From assembly GCA_019635975.1 (NCBI GenBank), contig JAHBYM010000002.1:22582-86581 (forward strand): a DNA stretch of 64,000 bases, written 5' to 3'. Position 1 is the first letter of the stretch. Each line of letters starts with the position of its first letter. Source of the DNA: Parvibaculum sp. Lineage in GTDB: Bacteria > Pseudomonadota > Alphaproteobacteria > Parvibaculales > Parvibaculaceae. A program made the translations under genes and the position numbers. This document shows positions 49,503-56,646 of the stretch, in pieces. Under the pieces are notes generated by a model. That model was not told the origin of the DNA and ran no database searches. It saw only the letters and a program-made list of their open reading frames with translations.

Positions 49503-50993
49503 ATGACCGGCCCGCAGACCGAAAATACCGAGACTCTTCAGGCGCTGGCCGCGCGGCTTGCCGGCGTGCGCGTGCTGGTCGTGGGCGATGCGATGCTCGA
49601 CCGCTTCGTCTATGGCCGGGTCGAGCGCATCTCGCCAGAGGCGCCGATCCCGGTGCTCAGCGTCGAGGCCGAGCGCGCGATGCCGGGGGGTGCCGGCAAT
49701 GTGGCGCGCAATCTGGCGGCGCTCGGCGCCGGGGTCGTCTTTCTGTCGGTTGTCGGCGACGACGAGGCGGGCACGACGCTTGCCCGCGCCTTCGACGAAC
49801 ATCCCGGCATCGAGGCACGGCTGACGCGCGCCGCGAACCGCATCACCACGGTCAAGACCCGTTTCGTCGCGATGAGCCAGCAGGTGCTGCGCGCCGACAG
49901 CGAAACCACGGCGGCGCTCGATGCAGCGCAAGGCGCGGCGCTTGTTGCGGCGTTCGAAGCGGCGCTCAAATCATGCGACGTGCTGGTGCTCTCCGACTAT
50001 GGCAAGGGCGTGCTGACGCCGGCCGTGACTGCGGCGGCCATCGCGGCGGCGCGCGATTTGAAAATTCCGGTCGTCGTCGATCCGAAGGGCCAAGACTATG
50101 CGCGCTATGCCGGGGCTTCCGTCGTCACGCCCAACCGCAAGGAACTGGCCGAGGCAAGCGGAACGCCCGCCGCGAACGACAGCGAAATCGTTGCCGCGGC
50201 GCGCGGCCTCGCCGCGGCGCACGGGCTCGGCGCCGTTGTCGTCACACGGGCGCAGGACGGCATGAGCGTCATCATGGAAAGCGACGTGCACCACCTCAAG
50301 GCCGAGGCACGCGAAGTGTTCGACGTGTCGGGCGCCGGCGACACGGTCGTTGCGACGCTTGCCTGCGCGCTCGGCGCGGGCGCGTCTCTTGCCGATGCCG
50401 CGCGGCTGGCGAATTCGGCGGCCGGCATCGTCGTCGGCAAGGTCGGTACCGCCGTCGTCCACCGCGACGAGCTCACCTCGGCGCTGCGCGAACATGAATT
50501 GTCGGCAATCGAAGCGAAGCTGGCGGGCCGCGAACGTGCCGCCGAGATCGCCGAGGGCTGGCGCGCGCGCGGGCTCAAGGTCGGTTTCACCAATGGCTGT
50601 TTCGACCTGCTGCATCCGGGCCATGTGGCGCTTCTTGCGCGGGCGCGTGCGCTTTGCGACCGGCTGGTCGTCGGTCTCAACAGCGATGCCTCCGTGCGCC
50701 GTCTCAAGGGCGAGGGCCGTCCCGTGCAGCCCGACATCGCGCGCGCCACCGTGCTTGCCGCGCTCGGCACCGTCGATCTCGTGACGATCTTCGAGGAAGA
50801 CACGCCGCAAGCACTGATCGAGGTGCTGAAGCCCGATCTGCTGGTCAAGGGCGGCGACTACAAGGTCGCCGACATTGTCGGCGCGGATTTCGTGCAGGCG
50901 CATGGCGGCCGTGTCGAGATTGTCGACATCGTGCCGGGTTTCAGCACGACGGTTACAATCGCGAAGCTCGGACCGAAGACGGCGCAGAGCTAG
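49503..50993 (+). CDS. hldE: Bifunctional heptose-7-phosphate kinase / heptose-1-phosphate adenylyltransferase
   Basis: 496 residues. The N-terminal PfkB-type kinase (1-330) has [50 protein letters not shown] and the anion-hole motif [19 protein letters not shown]. The C-terminal nucleotidyltransferase has [28 protein letters not shown] and [13 protein letters not shown]. It makes heptose-1,7-bisphosphate and later ADP-heptose for LPS core. Length equals the fused HldE. Its pathway partners gmhB and gmhA flank it; hldD is not in the window. Confidence 0.95.
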   Translation: MTGPQTENTETLQALAARLAGVRVLVVGDAMLDRFVYGRVERISPEAPIPVLSVEAERAMPGGAGNVARNLAALGAGVVFLSVVGDDEAGTTLARAFDEHPGIEARLTRAANRITTVKTRFVAMSQQVLRADSETTAALDAAQGAALVAAFEAALKSCDVLVLSDYGKGVLTPAVTAAAIAAARDLKIPVVVDPKGQDYARYAGASVVTPNRKELAEASGTPAANDSEIVAAARGLAAAHGLGAVVVTRAQDGMSVIMESDVHHLKAEAREVFDVSGAGDTVVATLACALGAGASLADAARLANSAAGIVVGKVGTAVVHRDELTSALREHELSAIEAKLAGRERAAEIAEGWRARGLKVGFTNGCFDLLHPGHVALLARARALCDRLVVGLNSDASVRRLKGEGRPVQPDIARATVLAALGTVDLVTIFEEDTPQALIEVLKPDLLVKGGDYKVADIVGADFVQAHGGRVEIVDIVPGFSTTVTIAKLGPKTAQS

Positions 50994-51161
50994 CTCACGC
51001 TCGTTGCACCGCACAATCCCGATTTCCGCTTCCGATTATGCTCCGTACCGTGACCGAAAAGTCACGCGACGTTGAAAGTTTCCGCCGGTTTTCCCCTTGC
51101 GGGTTTTCGCTCAGGTCGATCCCGCTAGACTTTGCATCATTCGGACGAGGGGGGATCAAGT

Positions 51162-52004
51162 ATGGCGGTTGCCGAAACCATCAGGAGTCCGGCCGATACG
51201 CGGCCGGACCTGGAAATTTCCAGTGTGCCTGTTCTGCCGCGCAGTTTCGAGCATGACGACACGACCGATGCCGACAATGCCGAGCATCGCCGCAGAGCCG
51301 TCCAGGAACATCGCAAGCGTGCGCTCCGGCAGATCGTCAATGCGACCGTTGTTGTGCTGCTTTCGGCGTTGGCGCCGCTGTACTGGCTTGTCGCACTCGA
51401 CTCCTACGCCGATCCGGCGGCGCTGGAAGAGCCGCTTCGATCGCTTGCCGGCCTTGTTCCCGACTCCGTGACGATCCTGCCCGGCGCAACGGCGCTGGCA
51501 ACGGCGGCGCTATGGCTCTGGCTTCTGCTCTGGTACCGCCGCGAACGCGATCACGACTGGGCAAAGAATTCGGCCAGGGCGGATGCCCGTGCGCCCGAGC
51601 AATCGGCCGAGGGTTATATGGAGCTTTTCCGTCTTTACGCCCGCACCAAGCGGTGGGCGACATTTGCAATGTCGTACGGCGTTTTGTCGATCTGGTGGGC
51701 AGGGCTTGGCCTTTCGATCGTGCTGACAAGCGAAGTGAACTCGGATACGCGCGTGGCGGTGCTGGCGATTACGCTGTTTCAGCTGTTCGCGGCATTCTGT
51801 GTCATCTATCTGGGTTACGACGTCGGGCGGCGCTATCTGCCGGGAAACGTACTGGTCACGCGGACGCTGATCCTCAGCTACCTCGCCATCAGCCAGTCGG
51901 ACTACAACGATGCGTCGGCCTTCATGCGCGAACCGGAAGCGCGAATGATCGACAAGAAGCCATGGTGGTTCTATTCCTACCGCGTGCCGCGGAAGAAGAA
52001 GTAG
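51162..52004 (+). CDS. Membrane protein of unknown function
   Basis: 280 residues. A charged ~65-residue N-terminus (HDDTTDADNAEHRRRAVQEHRKRALRQ) is followed by four hydrophobic segments: VNATVVVLLSALAPLYWLVAL, ILPGATALATAALWLWLLLWY, FAMSYGVLSIWWAGLGLSIVLTS and VAVLAITLFQLFAAFCVIYLGYDVG, with a cytoplasmic stretch between the second and third. The C-terminus is basic (YRVPRKKK). I do not recognise a family. GAGGGGGGA precedes ATG 51162. It sits among heptose genes, convergent with gmhA by four bases. Confidence 0.65.
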   Translation: MAVAETIRSPADTRPDLEISSVPVLPRSFEHDDTTDADNAEHRRRAVQEHRKRALRQIVNATVVVLLSALAPLYWLVALDSYADPAALEEPLRSLAGLVPDSVTILPGATALATAALWLWLLLWYRRERDHDWAKNSARADARAPEQSAEGYMELFRLYARTKRWATFAMSYGVLSIWWAGLGLSIVLTSEVNSDTRVAVLAITLFQLFAAFCVIYLGYDVGRRYLPGNVLVTRTLILSYLAISQSDYNDASAFMREPEARMIDKKPWWFYSYRVPRKKK

Positions 52005-52008
52005 CCGC

Positions 52009-52587
52009 TCAGACGTAACCGAGATGTTTCTCGATCGCGGCGCAGAGCATGTGGCCGATGACGATATGCATTTCCTGGATGCGCGCGGTCGTTTTCGACG
52101 GTACGCAGATCAGGTGGTCGGCGACATCCGTCATCGCGTTCGGTTCGGCGCCGGTGAGGGCGGCGGTGACGAGGCCCTGTTTTCGCGCGGCGGCCAGCGC
52201 CAGCGCCACATTGGGGCTTTTGCCGGACGTTGAAATGCCGATGGCGAGGTCGCCGCGCCGCCCGAGCGCTTCCACCTGCCGCTCGAACACATGCGCGTAG
52301 CCCATGTCGTTGGCGGCCGCCGTCAGCACCGAGGTGTCGGTCGTCAGGGCCAAAGCGGCAATCGCCGGGCGGTCCTTGACGAAGCGCACGGAAAGTTCGG
52401 CGGCGATGTGCTGGGCATCGGCGGCGCTGCCGCCATTGCCGAAGAAAATCAGTTTGCCGCCGCCCGCCACGGCTTCGGCGCATGCGGCGGCAAGGCTGGA
52501 AAAATCATTCTCCAGCAGCTTCACCGTTTCATGCGCGACTTTCAGGTGCTCGTCGAAAGTGGCGTGGAAAATCTCGCTCGTGCCCAA
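52009..52587 (-). CDS. gmhA: Phosphoheptose isomerase
   Basis: 192 residues, SIS domain. GmhA isomerises sedoheptulose-7-phosphate to heptose-7-phosphate. KLIFFGNGGSAADAQHIAAELSVRF, TTDTSVLTAAANDMGY, AIGISTSGKSPNVALALAAAR and TARIQEMHIVIGHMLCAAIE (active-site Glu/His) are diagnostic. The start is TTG at 52587 with AGGA eight bases before; no ATG exists at the family start. The decayed copy at 54884-55029 begins at exactly the equivalent codon with ATG, supporting this choice. Confidence 0.9.
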   Translation of the reverse strand: MGTSEIFHATFDEHLKVAHETVKLLENDFSSLAAACAEAVAGGGKLIFFGNGGSAADAQHIAAELSVRFVKDRPAIAALALTTDTSVLTAAANDMGYAHVFERQVEALGRRGDLAIGISTSGKSPNVALALAAARKQGLVTAALTGAEPNAMTDVADHLICVPSKTTARIQEMHIVIGHMLCAAIEKHLGYV

Positions 52588-52637
52588 GGCATTTCCTCGT
52601 TGCCGGGGCCGCATCTGGCCCTTCTCATCCGGACTAC

Positions 52638-53795
52638 TTATAAGCCTTTGCCCGTGATCCCGCCAGCGCGCGGACCCAGCTCCTCCTTCAGCCGGATCAG
52701 CCGCATGATGTCGCGCAGGGCGACGATGCCGGCGAGTTTCCCGTCCCGCAGGACCAGCAGCCGTGCATTTCCGCTTTCGCGCATCAGCTTGAGTGCCGCC
52801 TCGCCGCTTTCTGTGGCGCGGATGCTGTTGAACGGCGAAACCGGGTGCATGACCTCGCGCACCTGCAGGCGTTCCCAGTTGTCGCGCGCGATATCGCGCA
52901 AGTCGGCGACGCCGATCGAGCCGGCGAGCCTGTCGCCCTCCATCACCGGGAAAGTTTCGTGAAATGAGCCGTAGATGTGATCGTCGACGAGTTTTCGCAG
53001 CGTGATGCCGGCCGGGACGGTCAGCGGGTTCGCCGTCATGAAGCGCGACACGGGCTCTGCCTTCAGCAATTGATGGGTCTGCAACTGTGTGTAGGAGGCG
53101 CGCGAGGCGGTGTTGAGAAAAAGACCGATCAGTCCCCACCAGATGCCGGCGATCAGGTTGCCCGAAAAGAGGCTGAAAACGCCCAGTGCGATCAACGCCA
53201 ATCCGAAGGCTTGGCCGACGCGCGAGGCGCGCCGCGTCGCTTCGTTCATGTCGCCGGTGCGGCCCCAGAGCCAGGCGCGATAGACGCGGCCGCCGTCGAG
53301 CGGAAAAGCCGGCACCATGTTGAAGGTTGCGAGGATCAGGTTGATCAGGGCCAGATAACGTGCGACGCCGGAAACGGTTTCAGGCAGGCCGGCGGCGAGC
53401 GCCGCCGCGCCGATGAGATAAAAGCCGGCGGCCAGCACATAGCTCGCAATCGGCCCGGCGATCGCCATCATGAATTCGGCGCGCGGCGTCGGCGGTTCCT
53501 TTTCGAGTTGCGCGACGCCGCCGAAGATGAAGAGCGTGATGCCCGAGATCGGGATGTCGAAACGCCGGGCGACGATGGAATGCGACAGCTCGTGCAGGAC
53601 GATCGAGAGAAAGAGCCCCATTGCGCCGACAATACCCATCGACCAGTAGGTCGTGGCATCGAGGTCCGGATAGAAGGTGGGGAAATAGCCGGTCGCCAGT
53701 GTCCACGAGATAAGCAGGGCGATGAATATCCAGCTCACGTCGAGATTCACATTGAATCCTGCAAGACGGAAAAGCCTGATCTGTGCTCCGAACAT
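52638..53795 (-). CDS. Site-2 protease (M50) with C-terminal CBS pair
   Basis: 385 residues. Six membrane helices with the zinc site HELSH in LSIVLHELSHSIVARRF and the third ligand Asp in NMVPAFPLDGGRVYRAWLW. After the membrane part two CBS domains follow (EPVSRFMTANPLTVPAG..., VREVMHPVSPFNSIRATESGEAALKLMRESGNARLLVL), typical of the archaeal/cyanobacterial-type S2P group, which sense adenine nucleotides. It cleaves transmembrane substrates; the target is unknown. ATG 53795 (MFGAQIRLFRL) is preferred over GTG 53834. Confidence 0.88.
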   Translation of the reverse strand: MFGAQIRLFRLAGFNVNLDVSWIFIALLISWTLATGYFPTFYPDLDATTYWSMGIVGAMGLFLSIVLHELSHSIVARRFDIPISGITLFIFGGVAQLEKEPPTPRAEFMMAIAGPIASYVLAAGFYLIGAAALAAGLPETVSGVARYLALINLILATFNMVPAFPLDGGRVYRAWLWGRTGDMNEATRRASRVGQAFGLALIALGVFSLFSGNLIAGIWWGLIGLFLNTASRASYTQLQTHQLLKAEPVSRFMTANPLTVPAGITLRKLVDDHIYGSFHETFPVMEGDRLAGSIGVADLRDIARDNWERLQVREVMHPVSPFNSIRATESGEAALKLMRESGNARLLVLRDGKLAGIVALRDIMRLIRLKEELGPRAGGITGKGL

Positions 53796-53873
53796 CGCTG
53801 CCGCGCTCCCTTTTGGGCCGTCCAGGTGTACCACCGTATTCTACACACACGGCGCGGAAGATGCGTCTGTCCG

Positions 53874-53895
53874 ATGGCGGCAATTGGGCGCAGCG
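53874..53895 (+). repeat. 22-bp direct repeat, copy A
   Basis: ATGGCGGCAATT-G-GGCGCAGCG recurs at 55044-55065 with a single G to A change. Copy A lies between the M50 protease and the MarR gene. Confidence 0.55.
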
Positions 53896-53938
53896 CGCCC
53901 TGGCGCGTGGCCCTGGATCGCGCCGCTTTCGGGAAAGT

Positions 53939-54433
53939 TTACAGCCGGTAGCGGATCTGATCGTTCCAGAAGCGTTCGAGCTTCAACATTGTCGTGGTGA
54001 ACCGGTGCAACTCGTCGGACGACACGTCGCCGGCATTTCCGATCACGTGGCAATGCCGTTCATAGACGCGGTCGATCGCAACGCAAATATCCTGACCTTT
54101 TTCAGTCAGCCGGATTCGCGCGGAACGCTGGTCGGAGCACGAGCGCCGGTGGTGGATGTAGCCTGCGTCCACCAGCTTTTTCAGATTGTATGAGGCGTTG
54201 GACCCCAGGTAGTGGCCGCGGGTACGCAGATCGCCTGGCGAAATCTCGGTGTCGCCGATGTTGAAGAGCATCAGCGCCTGCACATTGTTGATCGCGGTGA
54301 TGTTGCTGCGCTCAAGCTCGTCCTTGATGAGGTCGAGAAAGCTGCGATGCAGACGTTCGACGAAAGTCACGGCTGTCAGATAAGCTTTCTTTCGCTCTTC
54401 CGGCGTGTCGTTTCTTTCGGCGATTTCCGTCAT
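53939..54433 (-). CDS. MarR-family regulator, LdtR-like
   Basis: 164 residues from ATG 54433 (MTEIAERND). The helix-turn-helix and wing are INNVQALMLFNIGDTEISPGDLRTRGHYLGSNASYNLKKLVDAGYIHHRRSCSDQRSARIRLTEKGQ. This wording closely follows LdtR of Liberibacter and other Rhizobiales, a regulator of L,D-transpeptidase and envelope stress genes that responds to small phenolic ligands. The frame extends to 54556 with unrelated residues. No L,D-transpeptidase gene is nearby. CGTATAG inverted repeats lie about 350 bases upstream. Confidence 0.82.
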   Translation of the reverse strand: MTEIAERNDTPEERKKAYLTAVTFVERLHRSFLDLIKDELERSNITAINNVQALMLFNIGDTEISPGDLRTRGHYLGSNASYNLKKLVDAGYIHHRRSCSDQRSARIRLTEKGQDICVAIDRVYERHCHVIGNAGDVSSDELHRFTTTMLKLERFWNDQIRYRL

Positions 54434-54883
54434 GGCGTTTGCCACCCCGATAGCTGGCCGGATGCAGCGGCTCTCGTCAAATCCAAAAAACAAGGCAGAC
54501 CATCCGGGAGGCGGGGAGGGGAGGTGCCCCCCGGATGATTTGCCCCGTCTACGCACGCACTTGTTTACTCACCCAAAAAGTCGCCGGTCGCGGTGAAGGG
54601 GGGCTTCGATGGCCGAGACCGGGACGCGTATCACGCGTTACGCAACTGAACTTCTGCCTTTCGACAGCACCGGGAAACATCGTCCGTTCCCGGATGTGTT
54701 CGTTATACGCGGCAGAGGTATAAATTTCAGAAAGCAATGCAGCGCCACAACGGGTTTTTGCAGCGTGGCACGGGTTTATTCGTATAGAGGAGCCTATACG
54801 ATCTGCCGTTTCCTATACCAACGTATAGCGTGCGCGGCGGTCGCATTGTCTAACGTATATGACGGAAGACCAGCGTGGGGCGT
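54434..54883. other. Non-coding, partly AT-rich stretch with operator-like repeats
   Basis: 450 bases between the MarR start and the gmhA remnant contain no credible gene. The first part is G-rich (GGAGGCGGGGAGGGGAGG near 54508-54525); the second part from 54690 is unusually AT-rich for this window and carries the CGTATAG cluster described separately. Short frames here lack ribosome sites. Confidence 0.45.
54781..54828. promoter_or_regulatory. CGTATAG inverted-repeat cluster
   Basis: CGTATAG-N6-CTATACG (54781-54800) is a perfect 7-bp inverted repeat, followed by CTATACC-N2-CGTATAG (54813-54828) in the opposite arrangement. Four copies of the heptamer, one with a single mismatch, fall within 48 bases, suggesting a cooperative regulator site; further CGTATA occurs near 54854. 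No gene with a clear start lies next to it. Confidence 0.5.
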
Positions 54884-55029
54884 TCAGACCTGGCCGAGAT
54901 GCTTCTCGATGCAGGCGCAGAGCATGTGGCCGATGACGATGTGAACTCCTGGACGCGTGCGGTTGCTGTCGATGGCGCGCAGATCGGGTGTTCATCGAAG
55001 CTGGTGTGGAAGATCTCACGCGTCCCCAT
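54884..55029 (-). pseudogene. Internally deleted, frameshifted gmhA remnant
   Basis: From ATG 55029 the minus strand reads MGTREIFHTSFDEH, matching the first residues of intact GmhA (GTSEIFHATFDEH). It then jumps to ICAPSTATARVQE, matching ICVPSKTTARIQE near the C-terminus, and after a one-base shift continues as HIVIGHMLCACIEKHLGQV to the equivalent stop at 54884. About 430 bases of the middle, including the whole substrate-binding SIS core, are missing. It is clearly a dead second copy of gmhA, about 2.4 kb from the intact gene and in the same orientation. Confidence 0.85.
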
Positions 55030-55043
55030 GGCTCGGCGCTCTA

Positions 55044-55065
55044 ATGGCGGCAATTAGGCGCAGCG
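55044..55065 (+). repeat. 22-bp direct repeat, copy B
   Basis: ATGGCGGCAATT-A-GGCGCAGCG, one base different from copy A at 53874-53895. The two copies bracket the MarR gene, the CGTATAG cluster and the gmhA remnant (about 1.15 kb). Confidence 0.55.
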
Positions 55066-55251
55066 GATGCAGGCGCGGCAGCCATCCCGTTCTAGTCCAA
55101 TTGCGTCATGCGGGCGCGGGGGCCGCTTTCTAGTCTTCCCCTCAAGCGCTTCGGCGCCAATCGAATCATCCGGAGCAATCCGTGCGTCGCGGCCAAGAAG
55201 CCGCGAGCGTGGTGCGCCGGATTCCGGGACTGTTTGTGTAAGGGGTGGGGC

Positions 55252-56625
55252 ATGATCCTGCAAAAGACGATTTCCGCGGCATCGGCGAGGCTCGGACGGG
55301 CCCATGCACGGCCTCTCGCCCTTGCGCTGGGGCTTGCGCTTCTGGCCGCCGGCACGGCTGGCGCCGGCGCGCTCGACGAGGCGCGGCAAAAAATGGCGGC
55401 GGGCGATGCCGCCGGGGCCTATGAAATTCTGAAGCCCGAGGAGCGTGCCCATGCGGGCAATCCCGATTTCGACTATATGCTCGGCCTTGCGGCGATTGAC
55501 AGCGGCCATGCGCCGGAGGCCGTCGCCGCCTTCGAACGCGTGCTCGCCGTCAAGCCCGATCATCTGCAGGCCCGCGCCGAGCTTGGCCGCGCCTATATCG
55601 CGCTTGCCGAACCGGAAGCGGCGCGGCGCGAGCTTGCCACCGTCGAGGCGCAGGGGAATGTCCCGCCGGAGGTGCGCGCGACCATCAATCGCTATGTAAC
55701 GGCGCTCGACACCGGGCTTTCGGGCGGCGGTACCGAGATCAAGGGCAATCTCCGGGTCACGGCCGGCTGGGACAGCAACATCAACAATTCGACGTCCGAC
55801 GCGCGCATCCTGATCCCGGCCTTTGCCGGTCTCGGTTTTGCGACGCTTGGGCCCGGCGCGGTGTCGCAGGACAGCGCCTTTGCCGAGGTGGCGGGCCGCG
55901 TCTCGGTGCGCCACGGGATTTCGATCGACCGCCACTTCGTTGCCGACATCACGGCTTCGTATCGCGGCAACGAAACCAACGGCAATTTCGATCAGGGGAT
56001 TGCCGGTCTCAATCTCGGCATTGTGCAGCGAACGCCCGACTGGGGCAGTTTCGGCCTTTCGGCGCAGATGCAGGCCTATTGGGTCGACGACGAAGCCTAT
56101 CGCTACACGTTCGGCGCCCTCGGCCAGTGGAGCATCACGACGCGCGGCAACACCGACTATGCGGTCTATCTGCAATATGCGCGGCTCAATTATCCGAACA
56201 ACAGTATACAGAACGCCAACCGCTACACGGCCGGCGCGACGATCGGCCAGGCGCTGGGCGGCGCGCGCGACCCTTATGTTTTTGCCGGCACCTATGCCGG
56301 GACGGAGCGGGTTGTGGATTCGGCGGTCCGGCATCTCAGCAATGATTTCGCCGGACTTCGCGCCGGCGGCGAAATCGGTGTGATGGATCGGCTCAGGGTC
56401 CATGCCTCCGCCTCGGTCGAATTCTCCAAATACGACGCCCCCGACCCTCTCTTCCTGACCGAGCGCTCGACGACGCGCGGCGATGCGGTGGTGGGGTTGC
56501 GCTATGCGCTGACTTCCGATCTCACGCTGGGCGGCAGCGTCGCCTACACGCGGTCCGACAGCAATATCGTGCTCTACGACTATGACCGCACGGTCGCTTC
56601 CGTCTCCCTCAATTTCGATTTCTGA
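55252..56625 (+). CDS. TPR plus outer-membrane beta-barrel protein (DUF560/Slam-like, type XI secretion translocon candidate)
   Basis: 457 residues. A signal sequence with a long basic start (ARPLALALGLALLAAGTAGAGA) is followed by TPR-like helices (about 45-150: AYEILKPEERAHAGNPDFDYMLGLAAIDSGHAPEAVAAFERVLAVKPDHLQARAELGRAYI). From ~165 a barrel follows (NLRVTAGWDSNINNSTSD...) ending in Phe (SVSLNFDF), a typical Bam C-terminal signal. TPR followed by a ~14-strand barrel is the architecture of DUF560/Slam proteins, which move cargo proteins across the outer membrane. ATG 55252 follows AAGGGG. The next gene, 21 bases on, looks like cargo. Confidence 0.7.
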   Translation: MILQKTISAASARLGRAHARPLALALGLALLAAGTAGAGALDEARQKMAAGDAAGAYEILKPEERAHAGNPDFDYMLGLAAIDSGHAPEAVAAFERVLAVKPDHLQARAELGRAYIALAEPEAARRELATVEAQGNVPPEVRATINRYVTALDTGLSGGGTEIKGNLRVTAGWDSNINNSTSDARILIPAFAGLGFATLGPGAVSQDSAFAEVAGRVSVRHGISIDRHFVADITASYRGNETNGNFDQGIAGLNLGIVQRTPDWGSFGLSAQMQAYWVDDEAYRYTFGALGQWSITTRGNTDYAVYLQYARLNYPNNSIQNANRYTAGATIGQALGGARDPYVFAGTYAGTERVVDSAVRHLSNDFAGLRAGGEIGVMDRLRVHASASVEFSKYDAPDPLFLTERSTTRGDAVVGLRYALTSDLTLGGSVAYTRSDSNIVLYDYDRTVASVSLNFDF

Positions 56626-56646
56626 CCCGCCAAGGAGCTCTATCCC

